64,000 bases of DNA from Agrococcus baldri (GTDB lineage Bacteria; Actinomycetota; Actinomycetes; Actinomycetales; Microbacteriaceae), in NCBI GenBank assembly GCA_007988785.1, contig BJUU01000004.1, forward strand, positions 124,001-188,000, given 5' to 3'. Shown in pieces: positions 42,380-50,912 of this stretch. Below the pieces are notes generated by a model, which was not told the DNA's origin, did no database searches, and was given only the letters and a program-made list of their open reading frames with translations. Numbering within the stretch: the stretch's first letter is position 1; each line of letters opens with the position of its first letter. The position numbers and the translations under genes were made by a program.

Positions 42380-43624
42380 CTACTTGAGCAGTCCTTTGGT
42401 GTCGACAACTGCCTTGCCCTGGAAGACCGTCGCGTCGAGCGACCTAAAACGTTGGTGATCGACCAGGATCAACACCACGTCTGCCCGGCTGATGGCGTCC
42501 TCGGTTTCTGCCAGTTCGACGTTCGAAAGGTCGTCAAGCCCTGCGGGCAGGGTGTCGATGTTCGGTTCGACGACCAAGACCCGGGCGTGCCCCATGTCTG
42601 CCGCGAGCCGTTCCACGATCGTCTTGGACGGCGACTCACGCAGGTCATCGATATCCGCCTTGAACGCGATGCCGAGCGCAGCGATGACGGGCTCGCGGAA
42701 CTTCGCCGCCTTAGCCATGACCTTCTCGAGGACGAACTCGGGCTTGCCGTCGTTGACCTCACGAGCCAGACGCACGAGCTTCGCCTCTTCGGGCGCTGCC
42801 GCGACAATGAACCAGGGGTCGACGGCGATGCAGTGCCCTCCGACGCCTGGGCCGGGCTGCAGGATGTTCACGCGAGGGTGGTGGTTCGCGAGCGCGATCA
42901 ACTCCCACACGTCAATACCGAGTCGATCGCAGATGATCGAGAGCTCGTTGGCAAAGGCAATGTTGACATCGCGGAACGAGTTTTCCGTGAGCTTGGCCAT
43001 CTCAGCCGTACGGGCATCCGTCACCAGGAGGTCACCGCGGCAGAACGTCGCATAGAGGTCGCGAGCCATCATCGCCGCTTCGGGTGTGACGCCACCGATG
43101 ATGCGGTCGTTGTCTGCGATCTCGATCATGATCCGACCGGGGAGGACCCGCTCCGGGCAGTGCGCGAAGTAGAGGCTATTGGGCTTGCCAGCTGCGCCAG
43201 TGAGGTCCGGGCGCGCCTTCAAGATGTAGTCCGCCATGCGCTCGGTGAGACCGGGGGGAGACGTCGACTCAAGGATGATGAGCTCGCCGCCCTCTAGCTG
43301 GGGAGCGATCGCGTCCGACGCCGCGAATATGTACTTCGGGTCAACGTCGTACGACTCCGTGAACGGGGTCGGTACCGCGACGATGTACGAATCTGCGTGT
43401 GGCACCTCTGCCTGCGCCCTCAACCGGCCTTGCGACACGACCCCCGCTACAACGGATTCGAGGTCGGGCTCGACGAACGGCACCCGGCCCGCGTTGATCT
43501 CGTCGACGTGCCTGGGATTGACGTCGACTCCGACCACGTCATTGCCGTTCGCAGCGAGCACCGCCGCCGTCGGCAGGCCGATGTACCCAAGTCCGACGAC
43601 GCAGACAGTGTGGCTGGATTCCAT
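42380..43624 (-). CDS. wecC: UDP-N-acetyl-D-mannosaminuronate dehydrogenase (WecC-type)
   Basis: Oxidises UDP-ManNAc to UDP-ManNAcA in two NAD-dependent steps. The Rossmann motif GLGYIGLPTA is at the start; FAHCPERVLPG, TENSFRDVNIAFANELS and PGVGGHCIAVDPWFIV (catalytic Cys) match WecC rather than UDP-glucose dehydrogenases, and GIAFKADIDDLRESPS is the UDP-binding domain. ATG 43624 has GAGGA 9 nt upstream and is preferred to ATG 43639. With wecB (30672) it completes the ManNAcA pathway. It is convergent with the lyase gene. Confidence 0.9.
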   Translation of the reverse strand: MESSHTVCVVGLGYIGLPTAAVLAANGNDVVGVDVNPRHVDEINAGRVPFVEPDLESVVAGVVSQGRLRAQAEVPHADSYIVAVPTPFTESYDVDPKYIFAASDAIAPQLEGGELIILESTSPPGLTERMADYILKARPDLTGAAGKPNSLYFAHCPERVLPGRIMIEIADNDRIIGGVTPEAAMMARDLYATFCRGDLLVTDARTAEMAKLTENSFRDVNIAFANELSIICDRLGIDVWELIALANHHPRVNILQPGPGVGGHCIAVDPWFIVAAAPEEAKLVRLAREVNDGKPEFVLEKVMAKAAKFREPVIAALGIAFKADIDDLRESPSKTIVERLAADMGHARVLVVEPNIDTLPAGLDDLSNVELAETEDAISRADVVLILVDHQRFRSLDATVFQGKAVVDTKGLLK

Positions 43625-43844
43625 AGTTCGGGTCCTCATTCAAAGATCGCGGGGTTCGCATCGCAGCCCCTCGATTGGCGAGGCCGACTTGGCTCGACTC
43701 ACGACAAGCCAACCACCAATCTACTCAAACTGAGGTAAACGGAAGGTTGCCTGCATCCACGCCGCGCGCTCCAGGCGTCTTGGCACCGGTATCGTGAAGG
43801 CGATCCTCGCAGCACCCGTCGTCGCATTCAACCGTTGGAGCCCA

Positions 43845-44651
43845 GTGTCAGAAAACGAGCGTGCCGCCACGCGAGTGCTGGTCTTCGGTAGTTGCGTGGC
43901 GCGAGACTCGATTGAGTTCGCCGACGCCGAGAGCGTCGACCTGCGCGGATACGTGGCACGACAGTCGCTGATCTCCGCCGGGGACGACGCCACGGCGCAC
44001 CTGCCCGACTCGCTCGGGATCACGTCGAAGTTCCAGGAACGGATGATCCGGAACGACTTCGCCGGCAACCTGCTGGTTCGTCTTGAGAGCATGGCCGACG
44101 AGATCGATGTGCTGCTCTGGGATCTCGCTGACGAACGGCACGGCGTGCACCGCTTCCCCGACGGCAGAGTCGTGACCCGCAGCATCGACACCATCCGTGC
44201 AGCGAGCGTCTCGGAAGTGCTCGAGGCCGCCGAGCACATCCCCTTCGGCAGCGACGAGCACTTCGAGCTCTGGAAGCAGCACGTCGACGCGTTCGACGAG
44301 CGGCTGCGGGCGCTCGGCCTGTTCGATCGCACGGTGGTGCTCGAGGTGCCGTGGGCGCTGCGCACCACCGAGGGCAAGACGACGCCCTGGAGCATGGGCG
44401 TGCGCGCGGGCGACGCGAACAAGCACTACCAGCGCTACTACGACTACCTGCGCCAGACCGGCCACAAGATGGTCGAGCTGCCGGTCGAGGTCGTGCTCGC
44501 CGACCCGAACCACAAGTGGGGTCTCGCGCCATTCCACTACACGCCGGAGGTCTACCGCGAAGTGCTGTGGCAGTTGCGCGAGGTGCACGGCGTCAAGGGA
44601 CTGCTGGCGGCTGACGGTCCCGACGCCGGGGACGAGCCTACGGACGCCTGA
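43845..44651 (+). CDS. DUF6270-like protein of the glycan cluster, 268 aa
   Basis: The protein opens VLVFGSCVARDSIEF, a GSC motif found in DUF6270 proteins, which have an SGNH-like fold (from memory). Later NKHYQRYYDYLRQTGHKM and HKWGLAPFHYTPEVYREVL, with a late Asp/His pair, support an SGNH hydrolase or acetyltransferase. It probably adds or removes an acyl group on the glycan. TATCGT (43790-43795) can be the -10 and GTG 43845 has a GGAG Shine-Dalgarno 4 nt upstream; GTG 43794 is an alternative start that would overlap that promoter. Confidence 0.65.
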   Translation: MSENERAATRVLVFGSCVARDSIEFADAESVDLRGYVARQSLISAGDDATAHLPDSLGITSKFQERMIRNDFAGNLLVRLESMADEIDVLLWDLADERHGVHRFPDGRVVTRSIDTIRAASVSEVLEAAEHIPFGSDEHFELWKQHVDAFDERLRALGLFDRTVVLEVPWALRTTEGKTTPWSMGVRAGDANKHYQRYYDYLRQTGHKMVELPVEVVLADPNHKWGLAPFHYTPEVYREVLWQLREVHGVKGLLAADGPDAGDEPTDA

Positions 44652-44666
44652 TGGTCTGCAGCGCGA

Positions 44667-46535
44667 TCAAAGCTGGACGTGCTCGTTCGCCTTGCCGTAG
44701 CCGTGAACCAGGCCGTTGGCGAGGATGCGCTCGTCCTCGATGTGCCAGGTGTGGCCCGACTTGGCGAGGCGCAGCTGCATGAAGTTGAAGCGGTCGGCGC
44801 TGTAGATACCGCCGCCGGCGGCGAGGATGGCGCGCTGGAAGGCGGTGTCCTCCCCCAGCGTGCGATCCTCGAACGGCGTCGCCTCCCACGTGGCGCGCGG
44901 GCCGACCATGGTCGGGCCGCCGATCAGGTCGGTCCAGCGGTGCTCGCGCTCCGGGCTCTGCAACACCGTCGCATCAATCGACTCGAGGTAGAGGTAGCGG
45001 GCGTGCTTGCCGACCAGCTCGGCGCCCGAGTAGTCGAGCGCGAAGGTCGAGTCGAGCAGGTAGTGGTCGCCGTAGAGGTCGTCGTCGTCGAACTTCGCGA
45101 TCACGTCGCCATCGGTGGCTTGCACCAGCCGGTTGAGGTTAGTGCCCAGCGTCGTGTCGCGCTCGGCGCGCAACACGATCAGCTCGGCAAGGCCCGCCTC
45201 GCGCGCTTGCGCCTGCAGTTCGCCCTCGTCGAGGTCGAAGCCGTGCAGCAGCAGCGCCAACTGCACGTCGACGTCCACCTGCCGACCGGCGGTGGCGATG
45301 ATGCTCGGCACGAGATGCGGGCGAATCGTCGGCGCGATGATGCTCACGCGCGGCCGGCGCCACGCTGCGGGGTCGGCGATGCCGACCGCGTCGAGCACCT
45401 GCGTGGCGCGACGCGAGAAGGTGTGCTCTCGCCAGATGCGTCGCTGCGCCAGGTGCACATGGCGGTCGCGCAGCTCGGGAGAGCGCACGAGCGCACGCAG
45501 CACGAGCGCGGCCTCTTCGCGGTCGTCGACGATCGAGATCTCGGAGTCGTCGAACCAGTGCTCGACCGCGGGGCTGCGGGTGGTCACCACGGGCGTGCCG
45601 CTGGCGAGGATCTCGAACACACGCCTGGCGAGCATCGTCGGGCTGTCGACGACCGAGTTGACGTTGAGCATCACCTTGTAGTCGCGGTAGGCGCTCAGCA
45701 TGCGGTCGTAGTCGAGCGAGCCGCGCACGAACGGCTCGAGCGCCTCCGGGAACCGGTACTTGGGGTCGTTCTCGAAGCGGGAGTAGATGTCGAAGCCGAT
45801 CGGGCGGCGCTCGGCGACGTCGGCGGCGGCGCCCAGCAGCAGATCCATCTGCGCCTGCCGCTCGGGGAACTTGTGCGACCAGTAGCTGCCGCCGAAGGCG
45901 ATGTCCTTGCCCTGATGCAGCCCCTTCTGCCGCATCGGGTGGTGCAGCGCGGGCTGGGCAGCGAATCCGAGCACGTCGACGCGATCGTGGCCGAGCGCCT
46001 CGCGGTAGCGGTCGATGAGGTTGGCGTCGGTGGTGAAGACGTGGTCGAAGAGCTTGGCCGTGGCGAGGAAGTCGTCGAAGTGCGGCGGATCCTCCTTGTT
46101 CCAGAAGACCGTCGGGATGCCGCGCTCGCGGCAGTGCGCCACGAGCGCTCGCAGCGACTCGTGCGGCGCCTTGGGGCCGCTGAGCAGGAACTTCCAGGAG
46201 CCGCGCGAACCCGACCACGCCGACTCGACGAACAGCAGGTCGATGGGCGCCTGCTCGAGCTGCTCACCCCACTCCTTCAGCTTCAGCTCGACGACCTCGA
46301 ACTCATAGCCCCAGGCGCTGGCCGAGAAGGTGTCCATGATCGTGCCCACGCGCAGCCCGGGCCGGCGCGGCTCGCGATCGGCGACCGGCCACACGGGCAT
46401 CAGCTCGCCGGACTTCCGCGGTGCCGCAGCATTGCGCTCGGTCATCCTGCGACGCAGCTGCCAGTCCATGACCTGCCGCATGCCGCCCTTGCGCAGGTGC
46501 CACAGGCCGGTGCGGAGGTTCTGAAGAGGCTTCAC
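44667..46535 (-). CDS. fused glycosyltransferase: CgeB-like GT-B plus GT2, 622 aa
   Basis: Paralogue, without the N-terminal module, of the 1037-aa fusion. The first half (FVESAWSGSRGSWKFLLSG, FWNKEDPPHFDDFLATAKLFDHVFTTD, NVNSVVDSPTMLARRVFEILASGTPVV in pieces) is the CgeB-type GT-B domain with the typical nucleotide-sugar site. The second half (VSIIAPTIRPHLVPSI, VIAKFDDDDLYGDHYL) is a GT2-like domain with a DDDD motif for the metal. GTG 46535 is chosen, 4 nt after the stop of the phosphatase gene; the open frame extends upstream only through the phosphatase. The pair forms a leftward operon. Confidence 0.82.
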   Translation of the reverse strand: MKPLQNLRTGLWHLRKGGMRQVMDWQLRRRMTERNAAAPRKSGELMPVWPVADREPRRPGLRVGTIMDTFSASAWGYEFEVVELKLKEWGEQLEQAPIDLLFVESAWSGSRGSWKFLLSGPKAPHESLRALVAHCRERGIPTVFWNKEDPPHFDDFLATAKLFDHVFTTDANLIDRYREALGHDRVDVLGFAAQPALHHPMRQKGLHQGKDIAFGGSYWSHKFPERQAQMDLLLGAAADVAERRPIGFDIYSRFENDPKYRFPEALEPFVRGSLDYDRMLSAYRDYKVMLNVNSVVDSPTMLARRVFEILASGTPVVTTRSPAVEHWFDDSEISIVDDREEAALVLRALVRSPELRDRHVHLAQRRIWREHTFSRRATQVLDAVGIADPAAWRRPRVSIIAPTIRPHLVPSIIATAGRQVDVDVQLALLLHGFDLDEGELQAQAREAGLAELIVLRAERDTTLGTNLNRLVQATDGDVIAKFDDDDLYGDHYLLDSTFALDYSGAELVGKHARYLYLESIDATVLQSPEREHRWTDLIGGPTMVGPRATWEATPFEDRTLGEDTAFQRAILAAGGGIYSADRFNFMQLRLAKSGHTWHIEDERILANGLVHGYGKANEHVQL

Positions 46536-46539
46536 GTCT

Positions 46540-47190
46540 CTATTGTGTCGCGAGCGCGGCGAGCGCAGCCGCAAGCCGGTCGACGTGCTCGGCCAGCGCA
46601 TCCGCCGACCGCCGGTAGGCGGCGTGCGACCTGCCGTAGGGGTCGTCGATGTCGATGTGCTTCGTCGCGGCGAGCGGCAACAGCCCGCGCGCAGCGGCAG
46701 CTGCCGTGACGACGCGCCGCAGGAAGGCGGCGACGCCGTCGTCGCCGAGCGGCTCGACGCCGCGCGGGGCGTCGTCGGCAGCCAACATCTCGACCACTCG
46801 GGTGAGCTCGATGAGCGTGAATGTGCGGTGATTCGCACGCGGCACGGCGCGCACGGCGGCGCTGCGGTGCTCGTGCGCGAGGGCGATGACGAGGTCGGAT
46901 GCCTCGATCTGGGCGGCCGTGAGGGCGCGAGCACGGTGGGCGGTCGCGTCGTCGATGCCCAGCCGCACGGCCTCGGCGGCGGCCCGCGGCTCCATCGTGT
47001 CGCCGTCGAGCGCCATCGTGCCGGCGCTCGCGACCTGGACCGTCGTCGCGTCGGCGCCGGGGATCGCGAGCGGCAGCCGCACGCGCAGCAGCTGCTCGAC
47101 CTGCGGCGAGCGGCAGATGTTGCCGGTGCAGACCGCGAGGATGCGGAAGACGCTCCCCTGCTCGTGGGGCGACTCGGCGTGCCGCGGCAT
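46540..47190 (-). CDS. low-molecular-weight protein tyrosine phosphatase (Wzb/Ptp-like), 216 aa
   Basis: Cytosolic phosphatase. The P-loop VCTGNICRSP holds the nucleophile C21 and R27 (C-x5-R), and the general acid is in IDIDDPYG. LMW-PTPs of glycan loci dephosphorylate a tyrosine kinase or sugar enzymes; no BY-kinase or Wzz-like protein is in the window. It is larger than the usual 150-180 aa. TAGGTT lies 6 nt before ATG 47190, a leaderless promoter that also serves the fused glycosyltransferase. A catalytically dead relative is at 50913-51467. Confidence 0.9.
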   Translation of the reverse strand: MPRHAESPHEQGSVFRILAVCTGNICRSPQVEQLLRVRLPLAIPGADATTVQVASAGTMALDGDTMEPRAAAEAVRLGIDDATAHRARALTAAQIEASDLVIALAHEHRSAAVRAVPRANHRTFTLIELTRVVEMLAADDAPRGVEPLGDDGVAAFLRRVVTAAAAARGLLPLAATKHIDIDDPYGRSHAAYRRSADALAEHVDRLAAALAALATQ

Positions 47191-47260
47191 GGCTCGAACC
47201 TAGCGCGGGCCATGCCGAACCGCTGGGCGTGGCACAGGAACTCTCGGGAGAATGGTTGCC

Positions 47261-47818
47261 ATGACGACCGCCGAGCACGCCGTGCAGCCCGCGCAGCAGC
47301 GCGGCGCTGCCGTGAGCGCGCACGCGACGCGCGTCGTCTCCCTGCCCCGGACATCCGCACCGCTGCGTCGCCTCGGAGCGATCGGGCTGCTGCTCGCGAT
47401 TCCCGTCGTGGCGATCATGACGCTGTGGCCGACGCACTTCCTGCTGCGCATCAAGCCGCGGGTGGTGCAGGGCATCGAGTGGTTCCACACGCGCGAGATG
47501 TTCGAGTGGCTCTACTGGACGCGGCTCGAGGTGCTCGCGAACGTGGCGATGTTCGTGCCGCTCGCCCTGCTGCTCGTCTTCGTGCTGGGCGCCAGGCGCT
47601 GGTGGGTGGTGCTCGGGCTGTGCCTCGCGATGACCGTCGGCATCGAGCTGACGCAGTACTTCATGCCGGGGCGGGTGGCATCGCTCAAGGACATCGCGGC
47701 CAATGGCATGGGCGCCGTGATCGGCGTGCTGCTCGCGGTGGCGGTGGAAGCGATCGTGCGTCGGGTGCGTCGGGGCTCGTTCGAGAGACGCCGGGCGGCG
47801 CACGGTATCGCGCGCTGA
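47261..47818 (+). CDS. VanZ-family membrane protein, 185 aa
   Basis: Four transmembrane helices (about residues 38-58, 90-108, 110-128 and 145-165). The segment LANVAMFVPLALLLVF followed by ELTQYFMPGRVASLKDIAANGMGAVIG is the VanZ hallmark (N-x-x-x-F-x-P-x-G ... E-x-x-Q-x-F ... R-x-x-D-x-x-x-N). VanZ proteins change envelope permeability to some antibiotics, and their exact role is not known. Of two ATGs, 47261 is chosen because GAGAAT lies 7 nt before it. It stands divergently from the phosphatase operon. Confidence 0.85.
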   Translation: MTTAEHAVQPAQQRGAAVSAHATRVVSLPRTSAPLRRLGAIGLLLAIPVVAIMTLWPTHFLLRIKPRVVQGIEWFHTREMFEWLYWTRLEVLANVAMFVPLALLLVFVLGARRWWVVLGLCLAMTVGIELTQYFMPGRVASLKDIAANGMGAVIGVLLAVAVEAIVRRVRRGSFERRRAAHGIAR

Positions 47819-47906
47819 GCCCGCGATACCCTGCCGGTGACAGGCGATTGCGCGCGGCAATCGACCGCGACCCGCCTCGTTGCGAGCCAGAATGTGGGAG
47901 CCAGAC

Positions 47907-49445
47907 ATGCTTGACGCCTTGCTCGGCAACCGCGACGAGCGCCGGCGGCGGCAGGCGGTCGACGCCTTCACCAAGCGCGAGCAGCAGCTGCGGCCCGGCT
48001 ACAAGGTGTGGGGCTACAAGAACACCTTCGCCAAGGGCTTCGTCGTCACCGACGGGCCGACGCCCTACTCGCCGCGCGAGAGCTGGGAGCACTTGACCGT
48101 CGGCCGCTGGCACGTGCGGCTCGACCCCGTGCTCGAGCGACAGCGCGCCGCCTCGGACGCCATCGAGGTGCTCGTGCTGGGGCAGGCCTTCGACGACGCG
48201 GGGCTCAAGAAGCGCTCGGGCCTCGCCGAGCGCATCCTGCGCGCGGCCACCGCGCACGCGAGCGTGGATGCGCAGACGGATGCGCTCGACGAGGCGATCA
48301 CGTGGGTCTCGGGCCGCTACGTGGTGCTCGTGGCGCGGCGTGACCGGCTCGACGTCTACGGCGACCCGCTCGCGACCCGCTCGGTGTACTGCCACCAGGG
48401 AGCCGACGGGGTGGCGCTCGCCTCTCACTCCGCGATCCTCTCGGAGCTCGCCGGCGGCCTCGCGAGCACCCGCATGCGCTGGATCACCGCGCACCCCGAC
48501 TACAAGGACCCAGCCGGTCGCTGGCTGCCGGGCCTCATTACGCCGCACGACGGGGTCGGCCAGGTCTACGCCAACGCCCGCCTCACCATCCAGGGCAACG
48601 ACGTGACGCACGAGCGATTCTTCCCCCGGGCGGATCGCGTCGAGGCGACGCCGCTCGACGCCGCGATCGCCTTCCGTGACGAGCTGCGCCAGCAGGTGCG
48701 CAACTGGGTCTCGATCGCGCCCGTCACGGTGCTGGCGCTCACCGCCGGCCGTGACTCGAAGGCCATCCTGCAGGCGGGGCTGGTCGACCTGCAGCGCGCC
48801 GATGCGCTGGCGATGACCTACCACGCGTTCCGCGGCACCGGTAAGAGCACCACCATGGACATGATGGGTGCCAGCCGGCTCGCGGCTGCCTCTGGCCTGC
48901 ACCACATCCCCATCGACATCCCGCCGCTGGCGGAGAAGTCGCAGTTCGCGGGCCTCTACCGGGCGACCTTCCCCACCTGGAGCCGCTACGCGAACCTCGC
49001 GAACGCGCTCTACCTGGGCTCGCCCGCCAAGGCCGCGACGATCTTCGGCGTCGGCGGTGCCATCATCACCGGCATGTACCGCAACACCGACGACCGCGAC
49101 CTGCGGCCCGAGCTGCTGGCGAGCAAGTTCACGTACTCGCGGTTCCGCCACGACCCGGAGCTGCATCAGGAGCTCGCGCGATGGATGGCGTTCACCGACT
49201 TCTCCGTCGACTCGCTTCGCGGCTACGACTTCTACGACTTCTTCCACTGGGAGCACCGGATGTCGAAGTGGGCGGCGGCCGGCTACTCGGAGTACGACCT
49301 CGCGACCACGCCCGCACCAGTGCTGTCGTCGCGGCGGCTGCTCGTGGCGGCGCTGTCGCTGCCGAAGGAGCAGCGCGTGGACGCGCTGGTCTACAAGTTC
49401 ATCGCCGAGGGCGAGGCGGCGCTGATCGAGCCTGAGCCCGCCTGA
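47907..49445 (+). CDS. degenerate asparagine-synthase-like protein, 512 aa
   Basis: Remote relative of the 562-aa protein at 38873. The loop VLALTAGRDSKAIL is at about residue 275; the canonical SGG(x)DS is changed to TAGRDS, so pyrophosphatase/ATP binding may persist in altered form. GRYVVLVARRDRLDVYGDPLATRSVY is the AsnB N-domain pattern, and no Cys-2 is present. It probably modifies the same glycan. ATG 47907 has a GGGAG Shine-Dalgarno and ends the cluster. A reading of it as a true asparagine synthetase is unlikely. Confidence 0.75.
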   Translation: MLDALLGNRDERRRRQAVDAFTKREQQLRPGYKVWGYKNTFAKGFVVTDGPTPYSPRESWEHLTVGRWHVRLDPVLERQRAASDAIEVLVLGQAFDDAGLKKRSGLAERILRAATAHASVDAQTDALDEAITWVSGRYVVLVARRDRLDVYGDPLATRSVYCHQGADGVALASHSAILSELAGGLASTRMRWITAHPDYKDPAGRWLPGLITPHDGVGQVYANARLTIQGNDVTHERFFPRADRVEATPLDAAIAFRDELRQQVRNWVSIAPVTVLALTAGRDSKAILQAGLVDLQRADALAMTYHAFRGTGKSTTMDMMGASRLAAASGLHHIPIDIPPLAEKSQFAGLYRATFPTWSRYANLANALYLGSPAKAATIFGVGGAIITGMYRNTDDRDLRPELLASKFTYSRFRHDPELHQELARWMAFTDFSVDSLRGYDFYDFFHWEHRMSKWAAAGYSEYDLATTPAPVLSSRRLLVAALSLPKEQRVDALVYKFIAEGEAALIEPEPA

Positions 49446-49448
49446 CGC

Positions 49449-49796
49449 CTACCGCACGTCGTCATCGAGCCGCCCGAGAAGGTCGACCGCGGCGCGCGCG
49501 TACTCGCTGATCCAGCGGTCGTGAATGCGCTTGATCGGCAGCGGCGCGAGCGACAGGTGCCGCTCGCGGCCGACCCGGCGACCCGTGACGAGCTCGGCCG
49601 CCTCGAGCACCCTCAGATGCTGCAGCACCGTCGTGCGATCGAGCTCTGGCAGCACTGCGCAGAGCGAGCCGGTGGTGTGCGGGGCAAGCTTGAGCGCGTC
49701 GAGCATGCGGCGACGCACGGGAGAGGCGAGCGCCTTGAAGACGCGGTCGTCGTCGCCCTCGATCGCCGACACGCCCTTGCTCCCGTCTGCGCTCAT
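49449..49796 (-). CDS. ArsR-family transcriptional regulator, 115 aa
   Basis: Small winged-helix repressor. DDRVFKALASPVRRRMLDAL, then DRTTVLQHLRVLEAAELVTGRRVGRERHLSLAP, is the standard ArsR HTH and wing. No metal-binding cysteine pair (ELCVCDL) is seen, so it belongs to the group that controls SRPBCC/AHSA1 genes. ATG 49796 lies inside the perfect palindrome shared with the divergent gene; its -10 is TATTTT (49808-49803), 6 nt before the start. It should repress both genes by covering both start sites. Confidence 0.88.
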   Translation of the reverse strand: MSADGSKGVSAIEGDDDRVFKALASPVRRRMLDALKLAPHTTGSLCAVLPELDRTTVLQHLRVLEAAELVTGRRVGRERHLSLAPLPIKRIHDRWISEYARAAVDLLGRLDDDVR

Positions 49797-49815
49797 GTTG
49801 TAAAAATACAACATG
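49794..49815. promoter_or_regulatory. perfect 22-bp palindrome covering both divergent start codons
   Basis: CATGTTGTA-AAAA-TACAACATG: two exact 9-bp arms around AAAA. Its outer triplets are the two start codons, CAT (49794-49796) for arsR and ATG (49813-49815) for the SRPBCC gene. TATTTT (minus) and TAAAAA (plus) can serve as -10 elements 6 nt before each start. It is the evident ArsR operator. Confidence 0.9.
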
Positions 49816-50289
49816 CCTGAATCCACGAAGCTCGACACGCTCTCCTTCACCGTCTCCGGCCGCATCAGCCGGCCCTGCGCCGAGGTGTACGAGGCAGTCG
49901 CCGACCCCGAGCAGCTCTCCCGGTACTTCACCACCGGCGGCGCGCGCGGCCGCCTCGAACCGGGTGCCGACGTCAGCTGGGACTTCGCCGACTTCCCCGG
50001 CCGCTTCCCCGTCACCGTCGTCGAAGCCGAGGTGCCGCGCCGCATCGTCATCGAGTGGGAGGGCGAGGAGTCGGCCGGCACCAGCGGCATGACGCGCACG
50101 GCCTTCGAGTTCGAGCCGATCGACGACGACACCCGCACGCTCGTGACCATCACCGAGGCCGCCTGGCTGCCCACCGCCGCCGGTGCCAAGAGCGCCTTCG
50201 GCAACGCCGAGGGCTGGACGGGCATGCTCGCCGCCATGAAGGCCTGGGTCGAGCACGGCATCAACCTGCGCGAGGGGTTCTACAAGTAG
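49813..50289 (+). CDS. SRPBCC/AHSA1-domain protein, 158 aa
   Basis: Small hydrophobic-pocket protein of the START-like fold. Typical words are ISRPCAEVYEAVADPEQLSRYFT, FEFEPIDDDTRTLVTITEAAW and the closing helix GWTGMLAAMKAWVEHGI. Its divergent ArsR partner is the standard arrangement in actinobacteria, where AHSA1-like proteins bind a small ligand or respond to an unknown signal. ATG 49813 is part of the shared palindrome and has no leader or Shine-Dalgarno. The FMN reductase gene follows 23 nt later. Confidence 0.88.
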   Translation: MPESTKLDTLSFTVSGRISRPCAEVYEAVADPEQLSRYFTTGGARGRLEPGADVSWDFADFPGRFPVTVVEAEVPRRIVIEWEGEESAGTSGMTRTAFEFEPIDDDTRTLVTITEAAWLPTAAGAKSAFGNAEGWTGMLAAMKAWVEHGINLREGFYK

Positions 50290-50312
50290 GGGCGAGGGTG
50301 CATGCTGGCGGC

Positions 50313-50906
50313 ATGGCTGACACCTACCACCACGAGCCCCCGTACACGATCGGCGTGATCTGCGGCAGCATCGCAGCCTCGTCGATCAACCGACGCCTCG
50401 CCAAGGCCCTCATCGCGCTCGCTCCCGAAGCGCTCGAGTGCCGGTTCATCGAGATCGACAAGCTCGACCTCTACGACCGCGACCGTGACGATGCCTATCC
50501 GCCTGAGGCGGTGGCGCTCAAGGAGGCCATCGTCGGCTCCGACGGCATCCTCATCGTCACCCCCGAGTACAACCGCTCGATCCCCGGCGCGCTCAAGAAC
50601 GCCGTCGACTGGGCCTCCCGCCCGTACGGCCAGAACGCCCTCAGCCGCAAGCCGGTCGGCATCATCGGCGCCTCGCCCGGCGGCATCGGCACCGCCGTCG
50701 GCCAGCAGCACCTGAAGACGATCCTCTCCTTCTGCAACGCCCCGATGATGAACGAGATCGAGGCCTACATCACCTTCAAGGACGAGGAGTTCGCCGAGGA
50801 CGACACCGTCACCAACGCGTCGACCCGAGACTTCCTGCAGACCTTCATGGAGACCTACGACGACTTCGTGCGACGCGTGCTGACCGTCATCCCGCAGCAG
50901 CGCTGA
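50313..50906 (+). CDS. NADPH-dependent FMN reductase family protein, 197 aa
   Basis: Flavodoxin-fold reductase. ICGSIAASSINRRLAKAL, then LIVTPEYNRSIPGALKNAVDW and KPVGIIGASPGGIGTAV, are the FMN phosphate loop and the conserved TPEYN segment of the FMN_red family (azoreductase/chromate reductase type). It probably reduces quinones or azo compounds. CATGCT lies 6 nt before ATG 50313, so it has its own leaderless promoter although it follows the SRPBCC gene closely. Confidence 0.88.
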   Translation: MADTYHHEPPYTIGVICGSIAASSINRRLAKALIALAPEALECRFIEIDKLDLYDRDRDDAYPPEAVALKEAIVGSDGILIVTPEYNRSIPGALKNAVDWASRPYGQNALSRKPVGIIGASPGGIGTAVGQQHLKTILSFCNAPMMNEIEAYITFKDEEFAEDDTVTNASTRDFLQTFMETYDDFVRRVLTVIPQQR

Positions 50907-50912
50907 GCCGGC

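Noticed and set aside
47907..49445. True asparagine synthetase
   Set aside because: The PP-loop is altered to TAGRDS, the Cys-2 glutaminase nucleophile is absent, and the gene is in a glycan cluster.
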